Below, one piece after another: positions 6,440-13,817 of a stretch of DNA of 14,458 nt; position 1 is the stretch's first letter; each line of letters starts with the position of its first letter. The translations under genes were made by a program, and so were the position numbers. The stretch lies in the NCBI GenBank assembly GCA_958352845.1, contig CATWQC010000035.1, forward strand, positions 1 to 14,458, read 5' to 3'. The notes below the pieces were generated by a model, which saw only the letters and a list, made by a program, of their open reading frames with translations, had not been told where the DNA came from and did no database searches. The stretch is from an uncultured Collinsella sp. (GTDB lineage Bacteria > Actinomycetota > Coriobacteriia > Coriobacteriales > Coriobacteriaceae).

Positions 6440-6566
6440 ACGACAATTGTATATTGCGACTATTTTAGATCTACATGATCAGTTCGAGTTCGCAACAAGG
6501 CGATTATTGCAGCTAGGTTATATTTCATTTTCCACTTTGATGAGCCGTCGGCTCCAAATTCCAAAA

Positions 6567-6591
6567 CCGAAGTCCACGGAGTAGGCGAATT
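6567..6591 (+). repeat. Direct repeat copy 2: remnant of a murB 3' end
   Basis: This 24/25 match to the end of murB continues in frame to a stop: the extended frame reads TEVHGVGEFL then TAA (6595-6597), compared with PEVHRVGEFL and TAG in the intact gene. It is therefore a murB C-terminus left outside the gene. A GAAA-loop terminator follows at once (6603-6624), likely the original murB terminator. Upstream of the repeat the similarity stops. Confidence 0.8.
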
Positions 6592-6602
6592 CCTTTAACA
6601 AA

Positions 6603-6624
6603 GAAGGCCCCGAAAGGGGCCTTC
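6603..6624. terminator. Terminator hairpin (GAAGGCCCC-GAAA-GGGGCCTTC)
   Basis: A perfect 9-bp GC-rich stem (6603-6611 with 6616-6624) closed by a GAAA tetraloop. On the minus strand it is followed by TTTGTT and can end the cell-wall hydrolase transcript; on the plus strand the tail GTCTTG is weaker. It follows the duplicated murB tail and so also fits an ancestral murB terminator. Confidence 0.85.
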
Positions 6625-6639
6625 GTCTTGCGCAGGACT

Positions 6640-6690
6640 GTAGAGCAGGCAACCTTATGCCTCGCCCGCAGTCCCGGACCTTCCGGGTTC
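6640..6690 (-). other. Structured 3' untranslated region of the hydrolase gene
   Basis: On the minus strand, after the hydrolase stop, two hairpins can be drawn: CCCGGA-AGG-TCCGGG, then a larger one closed by GGACTG/CAGTCC with an internal AGGCA/TGCCT stem. They share the GGA bases, so they are alternatives. No known RNA family is recognised. It may protect the mRNA 3' end upstream of the terminator at 6603-6624. Confidence 0.35.
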
Positions 6691-6699
6691 AAGCCGCAG

Positions 6700-7908
6700 T
6701 TACGACAGCGCAATACCGCCAAGCCAGCCCCAGCGCACGCCAGAGCCAGTGCCGTAGAACCCAATGAACGAGTCAAGCGACCTCGACGTGATGGCGCCCT
6801 CGTTACTCATAACGATGCCGCCGCCAACGTAGATGCCCACGTGGCCATAGATCAGGCCCGGTATGCCGGTGCCGCTATGCGATGAGTCGGCAACAATCAT
6901 ACCCACCTGCAGCGCCGAGCGGTCGGAGCTATAGCACCAGGCGTTAAACATATCGCACGCGTTACCGCCAAAGTAGCCAACGCCGGCGTTACGGAAGACA
7001 TTGGTAACCCACGCCGCGCACCAGTTCTGACCCGGCGAAGGCGTGGAGTAGCACGCGTTGACGACGGCCTGCTGCTTGCCCGAGCCGGCATTCTGCTGCG
7101 GAGTTCCGGGCGCATACGATCCACCGCCCGAGCTCGAACCACCCGAGTAGGAATTGTTCTTGTTCGCGGCGGCCGCGGCAGCGGCGGCGGCCTTCCTGGC
7201 AGCCTCCTCGGCCTGGGCGGCAGCGAGAATCTCTGAATCGCGCTGAGCCATGAGCTCCTTGACGTCGTCGGAAAGACCGCTCAGCACGGTCTGGACTTCT
7301 TGCTGCTTGGCCTGCATGTCCTGCATCTGGGCAGTCTGCTGGTCCTTGAGCTTCTCCAAGTCGGCCTTCTGCGACTCAAGCTCGGTCTTTTGCGCATCGA
7401 GCTCTTCCTGGATGGTCTGAATGTCCTCGATGGCGTCGCGGTCGCTCTTGTTGATCTTCTCAACATAGTGCGCATTGGCGACGAGCTCCTCAAACGAACC
7501 CGAGGCGAGCAGCAGCGACAGGATGTTGGTGCCGCCCGACTTATAGCTGGCGGAAACGCGATCGGAAAGATCGTCGCGCTTCTTTTTGAGCTCGGCCTTC
7601 TTTTCGTCAATCTGCGCCTGCGTGCTGTCAATCTGGCCCTGTACGCCCTCGATATCGTTGAGGGTCTGGGCGTTCTTGTTGGCCAGCGCCGCGTATTCAT
7701 TTGCGATGCTGTCGAGCTGGGCCTGGACCTCGTCAAGCTGAGCCTGGGCCGCATTGAGCTTGTCGGTGGTTTCCTTGGTGGCCTCCGCAGCATGGGCGCG
7801 AGCGGGCAGACCAAAAAGAACGGCTGCAGAAGCTGCGCCGAACAGGGCCTTGAGGGCAGTGCGACGCGAAAGCTCCTGGGAAAGGATGGAATCGCTGTTT
7901 GGTGACAT
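6700..7908 (-). CDS. Secreted coiled-coil peptidoglycan hydrolase, NlpC/P60 or CHAP-like cysteine peptidase
   Basis: A 402-residue exported protein. The N-terminus has a twin-arginine-like signal: SRRTALK (14-20), hydrophobic FGAASAAVLFGL, and a probable cleavage site after ARAHA (residue 40). Residues about 45-240 form a long coiled coil rich in K, E, Q and D heptads, including a 'SYKSGGTNILSLLLASGSFEEL' break typical of PcsB/CwlO-like hydrolases. An Ala tract (around 'RKAAAAAAAAANK') and a Gly/Ser linker follow. The C-terminal domain carries NWCAAWVT with likely nucleophile Cys297, YGHVGIYVGGG with His356, and SNEG with Asn369 as possible third residue. Such proteins cut septal or lateral wall peptides, with the coiled coil acting as an autoinhibitory or FtsX-docking module. 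The start follows GGAGTAGAT. Divergent from galE. Confidence 0.88.
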   Translation of the reverse strand: MSPNSDSILSQELSRRTALKALFGAASAAVLFGLPARAHAAEATKETTDKLNAAQAQLDEVQAQLDSIANEYAALANKNAQTLNDIEGVQGQIDSTQAQIDEKKAELKKKRDDLSDRVSASYKSGGTNILSLLLASGSFEELVANAHYVEKINKSDRDAIEDIQTIQEELDAQKTELESQKADLEKLKDQQTAQMQDMQAKQQEVQTVLSGLSDDVKELMAQRDSEILAAAQAEEAARKAAAAAAAAANKNNSYSGGSSSGGGSYAPGTPQQNAGSGKQQAVVNACYSTPSPGQNWCAAWVTNVFRNAGVGYFGGNACDMFNAWCYSSDRSALQVGMIVADSSHSGTGIPGLIYGHVGIYVGGGIVMSNEGAITSRSLDSFIGFYGTGSGVRWGWLGGIALS

Positions 7909-8175
7909 ATCTACTCCGTTACATGTTTATTTATATGTCGCTCAACTCATACATATTAGCGTACATCCGGCGCATCCCAACGATTTCCACGAACGGCAGC
8001 AAACCGTATGGTCGGCGGCTCGTATGCAAACGTCAAGATCGAGGGTATGCCCACGCCAAACATTTCCATGAGTACGTTAGCATGTTCATCTGCTTTTCCT
8101 GCCCTGCACATTTTGGGTGCCCCTGCCTGCGCTATACTCCCCTGAAGAAGTGTTCCTGATTCGATAGGAGACTAC
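7909..8175. promoter_or_regulatory. Divergent promoter region between the hydrolase gene and galE
   Basis: A 267-bp AT-richer gap. For galE, TATACT (8133-8138) stands 38 bp before the ATG with a poor -35. For the hydrolase, a weaker pair TTGGGA and TAATAT with 16-base spacing can be read on the minus strand around 7955-7985. No riboswitch consensus or strong hairpin was found. Confidence 0.45.
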
Positions 8176-9237
8176 ATGTCCAAAGCACTCGACCCCAAAG
8201 ACACCTGCGTCCTCGTAACCGGTGGCGCCGGCTTTATCGGCTCGCACACCGTCGTTCAGCTGCTCGAGGGCGGCTACCAGGTCGTCATCGTCGACGACCT
8301 CTCCAACTCCAGCGCCGTCGCCATCGACCGCGTCAAGACCATCGTGGGCGAAGAGGCTGCCAAGAACCTCACCTTCTACGAGGCCAACGTGCTCGACCGC
8401 GAGGCCATGAACAAGATCTTCGACACCCATCAGATCGACCGCGTCATCCACTTCGCCGGCTTTAAGGCCGTCGGCGAGTCGGTGAGCAAGCCCGTCGAGT
8501 ACTACCACAACAACATCGAAAACACCCTGGTGCTCATCGACGTCATGCGCAACCATGGCTGCAAGTCCATCATCTTCTCGAGCTCCTCGACCGTCTACGG
8601 CGACCCGGACAACCCGCCCGTCACCGAGGAAGACCCCAAGAAGCCCGCAACCAACCCCTATGGCTGGACCAAGTGGATGATCGAGCAGATCCTTATGGAC
8701 GTTCACACCGCCGACCCCGAGTGGGACGTTGTGCTGCTCCGCTACTTCAACCCCATCGGCGCCCATCCGTCGGGCCTGATCGGCGAGGATCCCAAGGGCA
8801 TCCCCAACAACCTGGTGCCCTATGTCGCGCAGGTTGCCGTGGGCAAGCTCGAGGCCGTTCAGGTCTTTGGCAACGACTACCCCACACCCGACGGCACCGG
8901 TGTGCGCGACTACATCCACGTGTGCGATCTGGCCTCCGGTCACGTTGCCGCCCTTAACTGGATGAACGGCAAGACCGGCGTCGAGATCTTTAACCTGGGC
9001 ACCGGCACCGGTACCTCGGTACTCGAGGTCGTCGCCGCCTTCTCCAAGGCCTGCGGCAAGGAGCTGCCCTACGTGATCCGCGAGCGCCGCGCCGGCGACA
9101 TCGCTGCCAACTGGTGCGATGCCTCCAAGGCCGAGCGCATGATGGGCTGGAAGGCTCAGTACGACATCGCGGATATGTGCCGCGATAGCTGGAACTGGCA
9201 GAGCCACAACCCCAACGGCTTCGCCGACGCCGAGTAG
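8176..9237 (+). CDS. galE: UDP-glucose 4-epimerase
   Basis: A 353-residue NAD-dependent short-chain dehydrogenase/reductase interconverting UDP-glucose and UDP-galactose, for Leloir galactose use and for supply of galactose to surface glycans. Visible: Rossmann TGGAGFIGSH (15-24); DDLSNS after beta-2; HFAGFKAVGESVSKPVEYY; the active-site triad Ser137 in FSSSSTVYGD, Tyr162 and Lys166 in NPYGWTKWMIEQIL; substrate loop LRYFNPIGAHPSGLIGEDPKG; RDYIHVCDLASGHV; and the FNLGTGTGTSVLEV strand. It is about 15 residues longer than the E. coli enzyme, mainly through a short N-terminal extension (MSKALDPKD). The ATG follows AGGAG 7-8 bases upstream. Not in an operon with galK or galT here; a terminator follows directly, so it is probably monocistronic. 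Confidence 0.97.
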   Translation: MSKALDPKDTCVLVTGGAGFIGSHTVVQLLEGGYQVVIVDDLSNSSAVAIDRVKTIVGEEAAKNLTFYEANVLDREAMNKIFDTHQIDRVIHFAGFKAVGESVSKPVEYYHNNIENTLVLIDVMRNHGCKSIIFSSSSTVYGDPDNPPVTEEDPKKPATNPYGWTKWMIEQILMDVHTADPEWDVVLLRYFNPIGAHPSGLIGEDPKGIPNNLVPYVAQVAVGKLEAVQVFGNDYPTPDGTGVRDYIHVCDLASGHVAALNWMNGKTGVEIFNLGTGTGTSVLEVVAAFSKACGKELPYVIRERRAGDIAANWCDASKAERMMGWKAQYDIADMCRDSWNWQSHNPNGFADAE

Positions 9238-9260
9238 CAAAAACCTACATACCGCTCTTG

Positions 9261-9293
9261 CCCCGATCTCACGTTGTGAGGTCGGGGCTTTTT
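9261..9293 (+). terminator. Rho-independent terminator after galE
   Basis: A 12-bp stem (9261-9272 with 9276-9287, one T-G wobble) with a 3-base loop, followed by CTTTTT. It lies 23 bp past the galE stop. Confidence 0.93.
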
Positions 9294-9342
9294 CATGGCA
9301 TGTAACCATTCGCCGAAAATCGACCAACTTTTTTATCTTGCC

Positions 9343-9372
9343 TGTACATGTTTAAACAACATGTTTTACAAT
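9343..9372 (+). promoter_or_regulatory. Candidate malQ promoter with an internal dyad operator
   Basis: TACAAT (9367-9372) fits a -10; TGTACA (9343-9348) is a possible -35 with an 18-base spacer. The spacer contains ACATGTT (9346-9352) and AACATGT (9358-9364), a perfect 7-bp inverted repeat, centred on the palindrome TGTTTAAACA (9349-9358). A regulator bound here would occupy the RNA polymerase site. The leader to the malQ ATG is about 85 bases long. Confidence 0.45.
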
Positions 9373-9457
9373 AGGCATATCGAATCAGAACATCGGAGGC
9401 GGACTGCGCACCCATCGGCAGACCGACCCCACAACAAGAAGGTTGGTGAGCGCATTC

Positions 9458-10963
9458 ATGGAGCGTGCAAGCGGCGTCCTCATGCCCGTCTCATCTCTGC
9501 CCGGACCATACGGAATCGGCGGCTTTGGCTGGAATGCCTACGACTTTGTCGATTTCCTCGCCTCGTGCAAACAACATTATTGGCAGATTCTGCCCCTTAC
9601 GACGACTAGTTACGGCGATTCGCCTTACCAGTCGTTCTCGGCCCGCGCGGGCAACCCTAACTTCATTGACTTTGCCGAGCTTATCGAGGCAGGGTATCTG
9701 GAGCAGCGCGATATCGACGGCGTGTACCTGGGCTCCGATCCCAGCAATGTCGACTACGGTGCTATCTTTGCTGGCCGCCGCCAAATCCTCGACCGCGCCG
9801 CCGAGCGCTTCGCCGCGAATAAACCAGCCGATTTCGACGACTTTATCCAGGCAAACGAGGACTGGCTCATTCCCTACTGCGAGTTTATGACCGTAAAGGA
9901 GGAGTGCGGGCTCAAGGCCTTTTGGGAGTGGCCCGAGGAGCTCCGCCGCCGCGGCGAGGCATCCAACAAGATCTGCGCCGCCCACCCCGAGCGCATGCTT
10001 TACCACCAGATGACGCAGTATTTCTTCGATCGCCAGTGGAGCCGCCTCAAGGCCTATGCCAACGAGCGCGACATCCTGATCATCGGCGACCTGCCCATCT
10101 ACGTCTCGCGCGACTCCGTCGAGATGTGGGCCACGCCCGAGCTCTTTAAGATCGACGCCGCCGGCAATCCCGTCAGCGTCGCGGGAACGCCGCCCGACCA
10201 GTTCTCGGCCACCGGTCAGTACTGGGGCAACCCCATCTATGACTGGGATGCCATGGAAGCAGACGGCTTCTCTTGGTGGGAAGGCCGCATCCGAGCCGCC
10301 CTCGACATGTACAACATCATCCGTCTGGACCACTTCCGCGGTTTCGAGGCATTTTGGGAGGTGCCGTTCTCCTCTCCCGATTCGTCATATGGTTCGTGGA
10401 CGCAGGGACCCGGCCTCAAGCTCTTCAAGGTGCTCGAGGAAAAGCTCGGCACGCTTCCCATCATTGCCGAAGACCTGGGCTTTCTTACCCCTGGTGTCAT
10501 CGACATGCGCGACACCACGGGCTTCCCTGGCATGAAGATCCTGCAGTTTGCCTTTGAGGGCACCAACTCGTACTACCTGCCGCACAACTACATTGCCAAC
10601 ACCGTCGCCTACGTCGGAACGCATGACAACGAAACGGCACGCGGCTGGTATGAGGGAACGGCCACCCCGCGTCAGCGCGAGCAGGCGGCCCTGTATACCC
10701 ACCAGCAGGCAGGCGAGTCCATGGCCGATGCGCTCAACCGCACCATCGCCGCCAGCGTGAGCGATACCTGCATCTACACCATGCAGGACCTGCTCAATCT
10801 GGGCAACGAGGCGCGCATCAACACCCCCGCCACCCTGGGCGGTAACTGGACTTGGCGCATGTTTGATGGCGCCATCACCCGCGAACTCGAGCACAAGCTC
10901 ACCTGCTGGACCGAGACCTACTTCCGCATCCCATCGGAAGCCGAAATCGAGCTTCCCCAATAG
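9458..10963 (+). CDS. malQ: 4-alpha-glucanotransferase (amylomaltase, GH77)
   Basis: A 501-residue cytoplasmic glucanotransferase that moves maltosyl or longer units between alpha-1,4-glucans and releases glucose, turning short maltodextrins into chains that glycogen phosphorylase can use. GH77 landmarks: SSLPGPYGIGGFG near the N-terminus, QILPLTTTSYGDSPYQSFSA, GDLPIYVSRDSVEMWA, GTPPDQFSATGQYWGNP, the nucleophile Asp291 in IIRLDHFRGF, acid/base Glu338 in IIAEDLGFLTP and transition-state Asp390 in GTHDNETARG. Length is the short plant/Thermus-type form without the E. coli N-terminal extension. ATG 9458 is chosen because GGTGAG lies 7 bases upstream; in-frame TTG 9443 and GTG 9446 have poor spacing. 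A terminator follows and glgP lies 129 bp downstream, so the two cooperate but may be separately transcribed. Confidence 0.96.
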   Translation: MERASGVLMPVSSLPGPYGIGGFGWNAYDFVDFLASCKQHYWQILPLTTTSYGDSPYQSFSARAGNPNFIDFAELIEAGYLEQRDIDGVYLGSDPSNVDYGAIFAGRRQILDRAAERFAANKPADFDDFIQANEDWLIPYCEFMTVKEECGLKAFWEWPEELRRRGEASNKICAAHPERMLYHQMTQYFFDRQWSRLKAYANERDILIIGDLPIYVSRDSVEMWATPELFKIDAAGNPVSVAGTPPDQFSATGQYWGNPIYDWDAMEADGFSWWEGRIRAALDMYNIIRLDHFRGFEAFWEVPFSSPDSSYGSWTQGPGLKLFKVLEEKLGTLPIIAEDLGFLTPGVIDMRDTTGFPGMKILQFAFEGTNSYYLPHNYIANTVAYVGTHDNETARGWYEGTATPRQREQAALYTHQQAGESMADALNRTIAASVSDTCIYTMQDLLNLGNEARINTPATLGGNWTWRMFDGAITRELEHKLTCWTETYFRIPSEAEIELPQ

Positions 10964-11011
10964 GAGCTACCGCGCCCGACCCCTCCCCACCGTGCGGACG
11001 CGACCGCTTTT

Positions 11012-11053
11012 CCCGCGCGAGGCCACCCCAATCCCCTCGCGCGGGCTTCTTTT
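11012..11053 (+). terminator. Rho-independent terminator after malQ
   Basis: An 11-bp perfect GC-rich stem (11012-11022 with 11035-11045), a 12-base loop, then CTTCTTTT. It stands 48 bp after malQ and 40 bp before glgP, leaving little room for a separate glgP promoter, so partial read-through or attenuation is possible. Confidence 0.85.
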
Positions 11054-11092
11054 GAATTTCTGACATGTAGACAACTCACCACAGGAGGAAAC

Positions 11093-13360
11093 ATGCCCCG
11101 TATCGATCTTGCGGATCTTGCCGAGCAGTCCTTTGGAACTTCGCTCGAGCAACTCGATGACCGCCGCATTTACAAACTGCTGGTCAAACTCGTGCAGGAG
11201 CGCTCTGCCGCCTGCCCGCTCAACAATGGCAAGAAAAAGCTCTATTACATCTCTGCTGAGTTTTTGATTGGCAAACTGCTGATCAACAACATGATCGACC
11301 TTGGCATTTATGCCGAGGTTAAAGACCAGCTCACCGCTGCCGGCCACGACCTCAACAAGATTGAGGAGTTTGAGGTCGAGCCCTCGCTGGGCAACGGCGG
11401 CCTGGGCCGTCTGGCCGCGTGCTTCCTGGATTCCATTGCCACGCTGGGCCTTACCGGTGACGGTGTGGGCCTCAATTACCATTACGGCCTGTTCCGTCAG
11501 CGCTTTGCCGACAACCAGCAAAAGGCCGTCCCCGACGAGTGGCTTAGCGAGCAGGACATCCTGATCGATGACGACCGCTCCTACACCGTCGAGTTTGGCG
11601 ATTTTGCCGTCACCTCCAAGCTCGTCAACATCGATGTGCCCGGTTACGGCCAGCCCACCAAGAACCGCCTGCGTCTGTTCGACCTGGCAAGTGTCGACGA
11701 CGGCCTGGTCCCCGGCAGCTCCATCGACTTCGACAAGACGAAGATCGCCAAGAACCTCACCTTGTTCCTTTATCCGGATGATTCCGATGAGCAGGGCCGC
11801 CTGCTTCGCATCTACCAGGAGTACTTCATGGTGAGCAACGCCGCCCAGCTCCTGATCGACGAGGCCGTCGAGCGCGGCAGCAACCTGCACGATCTGGCCG
11901 ACTACGCCGTGGTCCAAATTAACGACACGCACCCCACCATGGTCATCCCCGAGCTCATTCGCTTGCTCACCACCGAGCATGGCATCGAGTTTGACGAGGC
12001 CGTGACCATCGTACGCTCCATGGTCGCCTACACTAACCACACGATTCTTGCCGAGGCGCTCGAGAAGTGGCCGCTCGCCAGCCTGCAGAAGGTCTCCCCT
12101 GCCATCGCCGACATTATCGTCAAGCTCGATGAGATCGCGAAGGCCGAGCACGATGACCCGCGCGTCGCCATCATCGACGAGCACGACACCGTCCACATGG
12201 CCCACATGGACATCCACTTTGGCTTCTCCATCAACGGCGTAGCCGCCCTCCACACCAAGATCCTGGAGGACACCGAGCTTCATCCGTTCTACGAGATCTA
12301 TCCCAAGAAGTTCTCCAACAAGACCAACGGCATCACCTTCCGCCGCTGGATCCATGGGGCCAACCCCGCGCTCGCCAGCCTGCTCGACGATGTGATCGGC
12401 ACCGACTGGCGCAGCACCGGCGATCTGAGCAAACTCGCCAAGTTCGCCGACGACAAGGACGTTCTTGAGCGCCTGGCCGCCACCAAGGTCGAAGCCAAGG
12501 CCATCATGCGCCAGTTCATGGCGCTCGAGCAGGGCGTGACCATTCCCTCCAACGCCATCATCGACGTCCAGGTCAAGCGCATCCACGAGTACAAGCGTCA
12601 GCAGATGCTCGCGCTCTACATCATCTGGAAGTACCTCGATATCAAGAACGGCAACAGACCTAAGCACCCCGTCACCATCATCTTTGGCGGCAAGGCGGCG
12701 CCTGCCTACACTATCGCGCAGGACATCATCCATCTGATCTTGACGCTGTCGCAGTGGATTGCAAACGACCCCGACGTGGCTCCCTACCTGCAGGTCGTCA
12801 TGATCGAGAACTACAACGTCACCGCCGCCGAGCGCGTGATCCCCGCCGCTGATATCTCCGAGCAGATCAGCCTGGCCTCCAAGGAGGCGAGCGGCACCTC
12901 CAACATGAAGTTCATGCTCAACGGCGCCCTAACCCTGTGCACGCTCGACGGCGCCAACGTGGAGATTGCCGAGCTCGTGGGCGACGAGAATATCTATACC
13001 TTTGGTGCCTCGTCCAAACAGGTCGAGCAGCTCTATGCCGACGGCACCTATGACGCCGGTGTGCTCTACCGCAAGCCCGGCATTAAACTGCTGGTGGACT
13101 TCATCACCAACCCGGCCTTTATGGCGACCGGCAACGTCGAGCGCCTGCAGCGCCTGCACGATGACATTAAGGGCAAGGACTGGTTTATGGCCCTGCTCGA
13201 CATCGAGGAGTACATCCAGACCAAGGAGCGCGTGTTGGCCGACTACGAGGACCAGGACGCCTGGATGCGCAAGACGCTCATCAATATCGCCAACGCCGGC
13301 ACCTTCTCGTCTGACCGCACGATCTCCCAGTACAACGACGAGATTTGGCACCTGAGCTAA
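11093..13360 (+). CDS. glgP: Glycogen/maltodextrin phosphorylase (GT35)
   Basis: A 755-residue pyridoxal-phosphate enzyme releasing glucose-1-phosphate from the non-reducing ends of alpha-1,4-glucans. Family landmarks in order: YYISAEFLIGKLL, EVEPSLGNGGLGRLAACFLDS, LNYHYGLFRQ, INDTHPTM (276-283), MVAYTNHTILAEALEKW, FSNKTNGITFRRW, VKRIHEYKRQ (494-503), FGGKAAPAY and EASGTSNMKFMLNGA with the PLP lysine Lys606, then TLDGANVEI. Length is slightly short for the family (bacterial forms are about 750-830) but all catalytic blocks are present. The start follows a perfect AGGAGG. With malQ upstream it forms a maltodextrin/glycogen degradation pair, and a sugar ABC importer ATPase is encoded convergently downstream. 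A terminator follows the stop. Confidence 0.97.
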   Translation: MPRIDLADLAEQSFGTSLEQLDDRRIYKLLVKLVQERSAACPLNNGKKKLYYISAEFLIGKLLINNMIDLGIYAEVKDQLTAAGHDLNKIEEFEVEPSLGNGGLGRLAACFLDSIATLGLTGDGVGLNYHYGLFRQRFADNQQKAVPDEWLSEQDILIDDDRSYTVEFGDFAVTSKLVNIDVPGYGQPTKNRLRLFDLASVDDGLVPGSSIDFDKTKIAKNLTLFLYPDDSDEQGRLLRIYQEYFMVSNAAQLLIDEAVERGSNLHDLADYAVVQINDTHPTMVIPELIRLLTTEHGIEFDEAVTIVRSMVAYTNHTILAEALEKWPLASLQKVSPAIADIIVKLDEIAKAEHDDPRVAIIDEHDTVHMAHMDIHFGFSINGVAALHTKILEDTELHPFYEIYPKKFSNKTNGITFRRWIHGANPALASLLDDVIGTDWRSTGDLSKLAKFADDKDVLERLAATKVEAKAIMRQFMALEQGVTIPSNAIIDVQVKRIHEYKRQQMLALYIIWKYLDIKNGNRPKHPVTIIFGGKAAPAYTIAQDIIHLILTLSQWIANDPDVAPYLQVVMIENYNVTAAERVIPAADISEQISLASKEASGTSNMKFMLNGALTLCTLDGANVEIAELVGDENIYTFGASSKQVEQLYADGTYDAGVLYRKPGIKLLVDFITNPAFMATGNVERLQRLHDDIKGKDWFMALLDIEEYIQTKERVLADYEDQDAWMRKTLINIANAGTFSSDRTISQYNDEIWHLS

Positions 13361-13388
13361 TTTCGCTTCCCTTACCCATCCTCTTGAG

Positions 13389-13421
13389 AAACGGAGTCGT
13401 GGCAACACGGCTCCGTTTTTT
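13389..13421 (+). terminator. Rho-independent terminator after glgP
   Basis: A 13-bp stem (13389-13401 with 13406-13418, one T-G wobble) with a GCAA tetraloop and a run of T ending at 13421. It lies about 29 bp past the glgP stop. Confidence 0.94.
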
Positions 13422-13461
13422 GTGCCCGCACGTTACCCTGTGACCCGACTCGGCCAAACAA

Positions 13462-13677
13462 TCTCGATCTGTAACAACTACTCGGTAAAAACGGTCCCAG
13501 CTGTTACAGATTGAGACATACCGGCCCCTTCCCTTGGGTTTATCTCAATCTGTAACATCTAGCAGCTGAAATTCACCTTTGGTGTTACAGATTTAGATGA
13601 AATGGTTAGCTCAGCGGAACCGTCTCGATCTGTAACATCTAACGTCCGAAATCGGCCCTACCCGTTACAGATCGAGA
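13462..13677. repeat. Array of three tandem palindromic elements (six 15-bp half-sites, alternating, 40-bp period)
   Basis: Consensus half-site TCTCGATCTGTAACA. Plus-orientation copies start at 13462, 13543 and 13623; inverted copies (TGTTACAGATYGAGA) start at 13502, 13583 and 13663. Start-to-start distances are 40, 41, 40, 40 and 40 bp, so gaps are 25-26 bp. Pairs 13462/13502, 13543/13583 and 13623/13663 each form a palindrome with one mismatch, one of them a possible G-U pair. The adjacent inner pair 13502/13543 is perfectly complementary. The loops inside the second and third elements are related to each other (both start TCTA and share GAAAT then CC), and the first is weakly similar; the connectors between elements are not alike. 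It lies between the terminators of two convergent genes and has no ORF. Confidence 0.9.
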
Positions 13678-13710
13678 CAAACGACCGGCCAGACAGCCCC
13701 AACACAAAGA

Positions 13711-13749
13711 AAGGCTCCCCTCTCGCCCAGTGGACGGGAGGGGAGCCTT
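13711..13749 (-). terminator. Rho-independent terminator of the ABC transporter ATPase gene
   Basis: A 15-bp stem (13711-13725 with 13735-13749, one wobble; core AAGGCTCCCCTC) with a 9-base loop. On the minus strand it is followed by TTTCTTTG. It lies about 69 bp past the stop of the minus-strand gene; on the plus strand the following bases are not T-rich. Confidence 0.85.
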
Positions 13750-13817
13750 ATATGTGACCGCGGCAAAAGGATGGCAATACCGCAGTCGCCCAAAGGGAGG
13801 GCCTGGATGCACCGGGC

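Noticed and set aside
6640..6700. tRNA gene suggested by a GGTTCAAG motif
   Set aside because: No T-stem, acceptor stem or anticodon arm can be paired around it.
7909..8175. c-di-AMP (ydaO-type) riboswitch upstream of the cell-wall hydrolase
   Set aside because: Such riboswitches often precede NlpC/P60 genes in Actinobacteria, but I could not find the conserved motif blocks or the expected stems here.
8086..9327. 413-codon minus-strand frame opposite galE
   Set aside because: Antisense shadow; repetitive V/G/D/A composition and no recognisable motif.
10967..12733. 588-codon minus-strand frame opposite glgP
   Set aside because: Antisense shadow of a clearly conserved gene, with biased V/D/G/L composition and no domain.
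13462..13677. CRISPR array
   Set aside because: The repeat-spacer regularity is suggestive, but the repeats are only 15 bp, alternate in orientation, two of the spacers are related to each other, and no cas gene is present.
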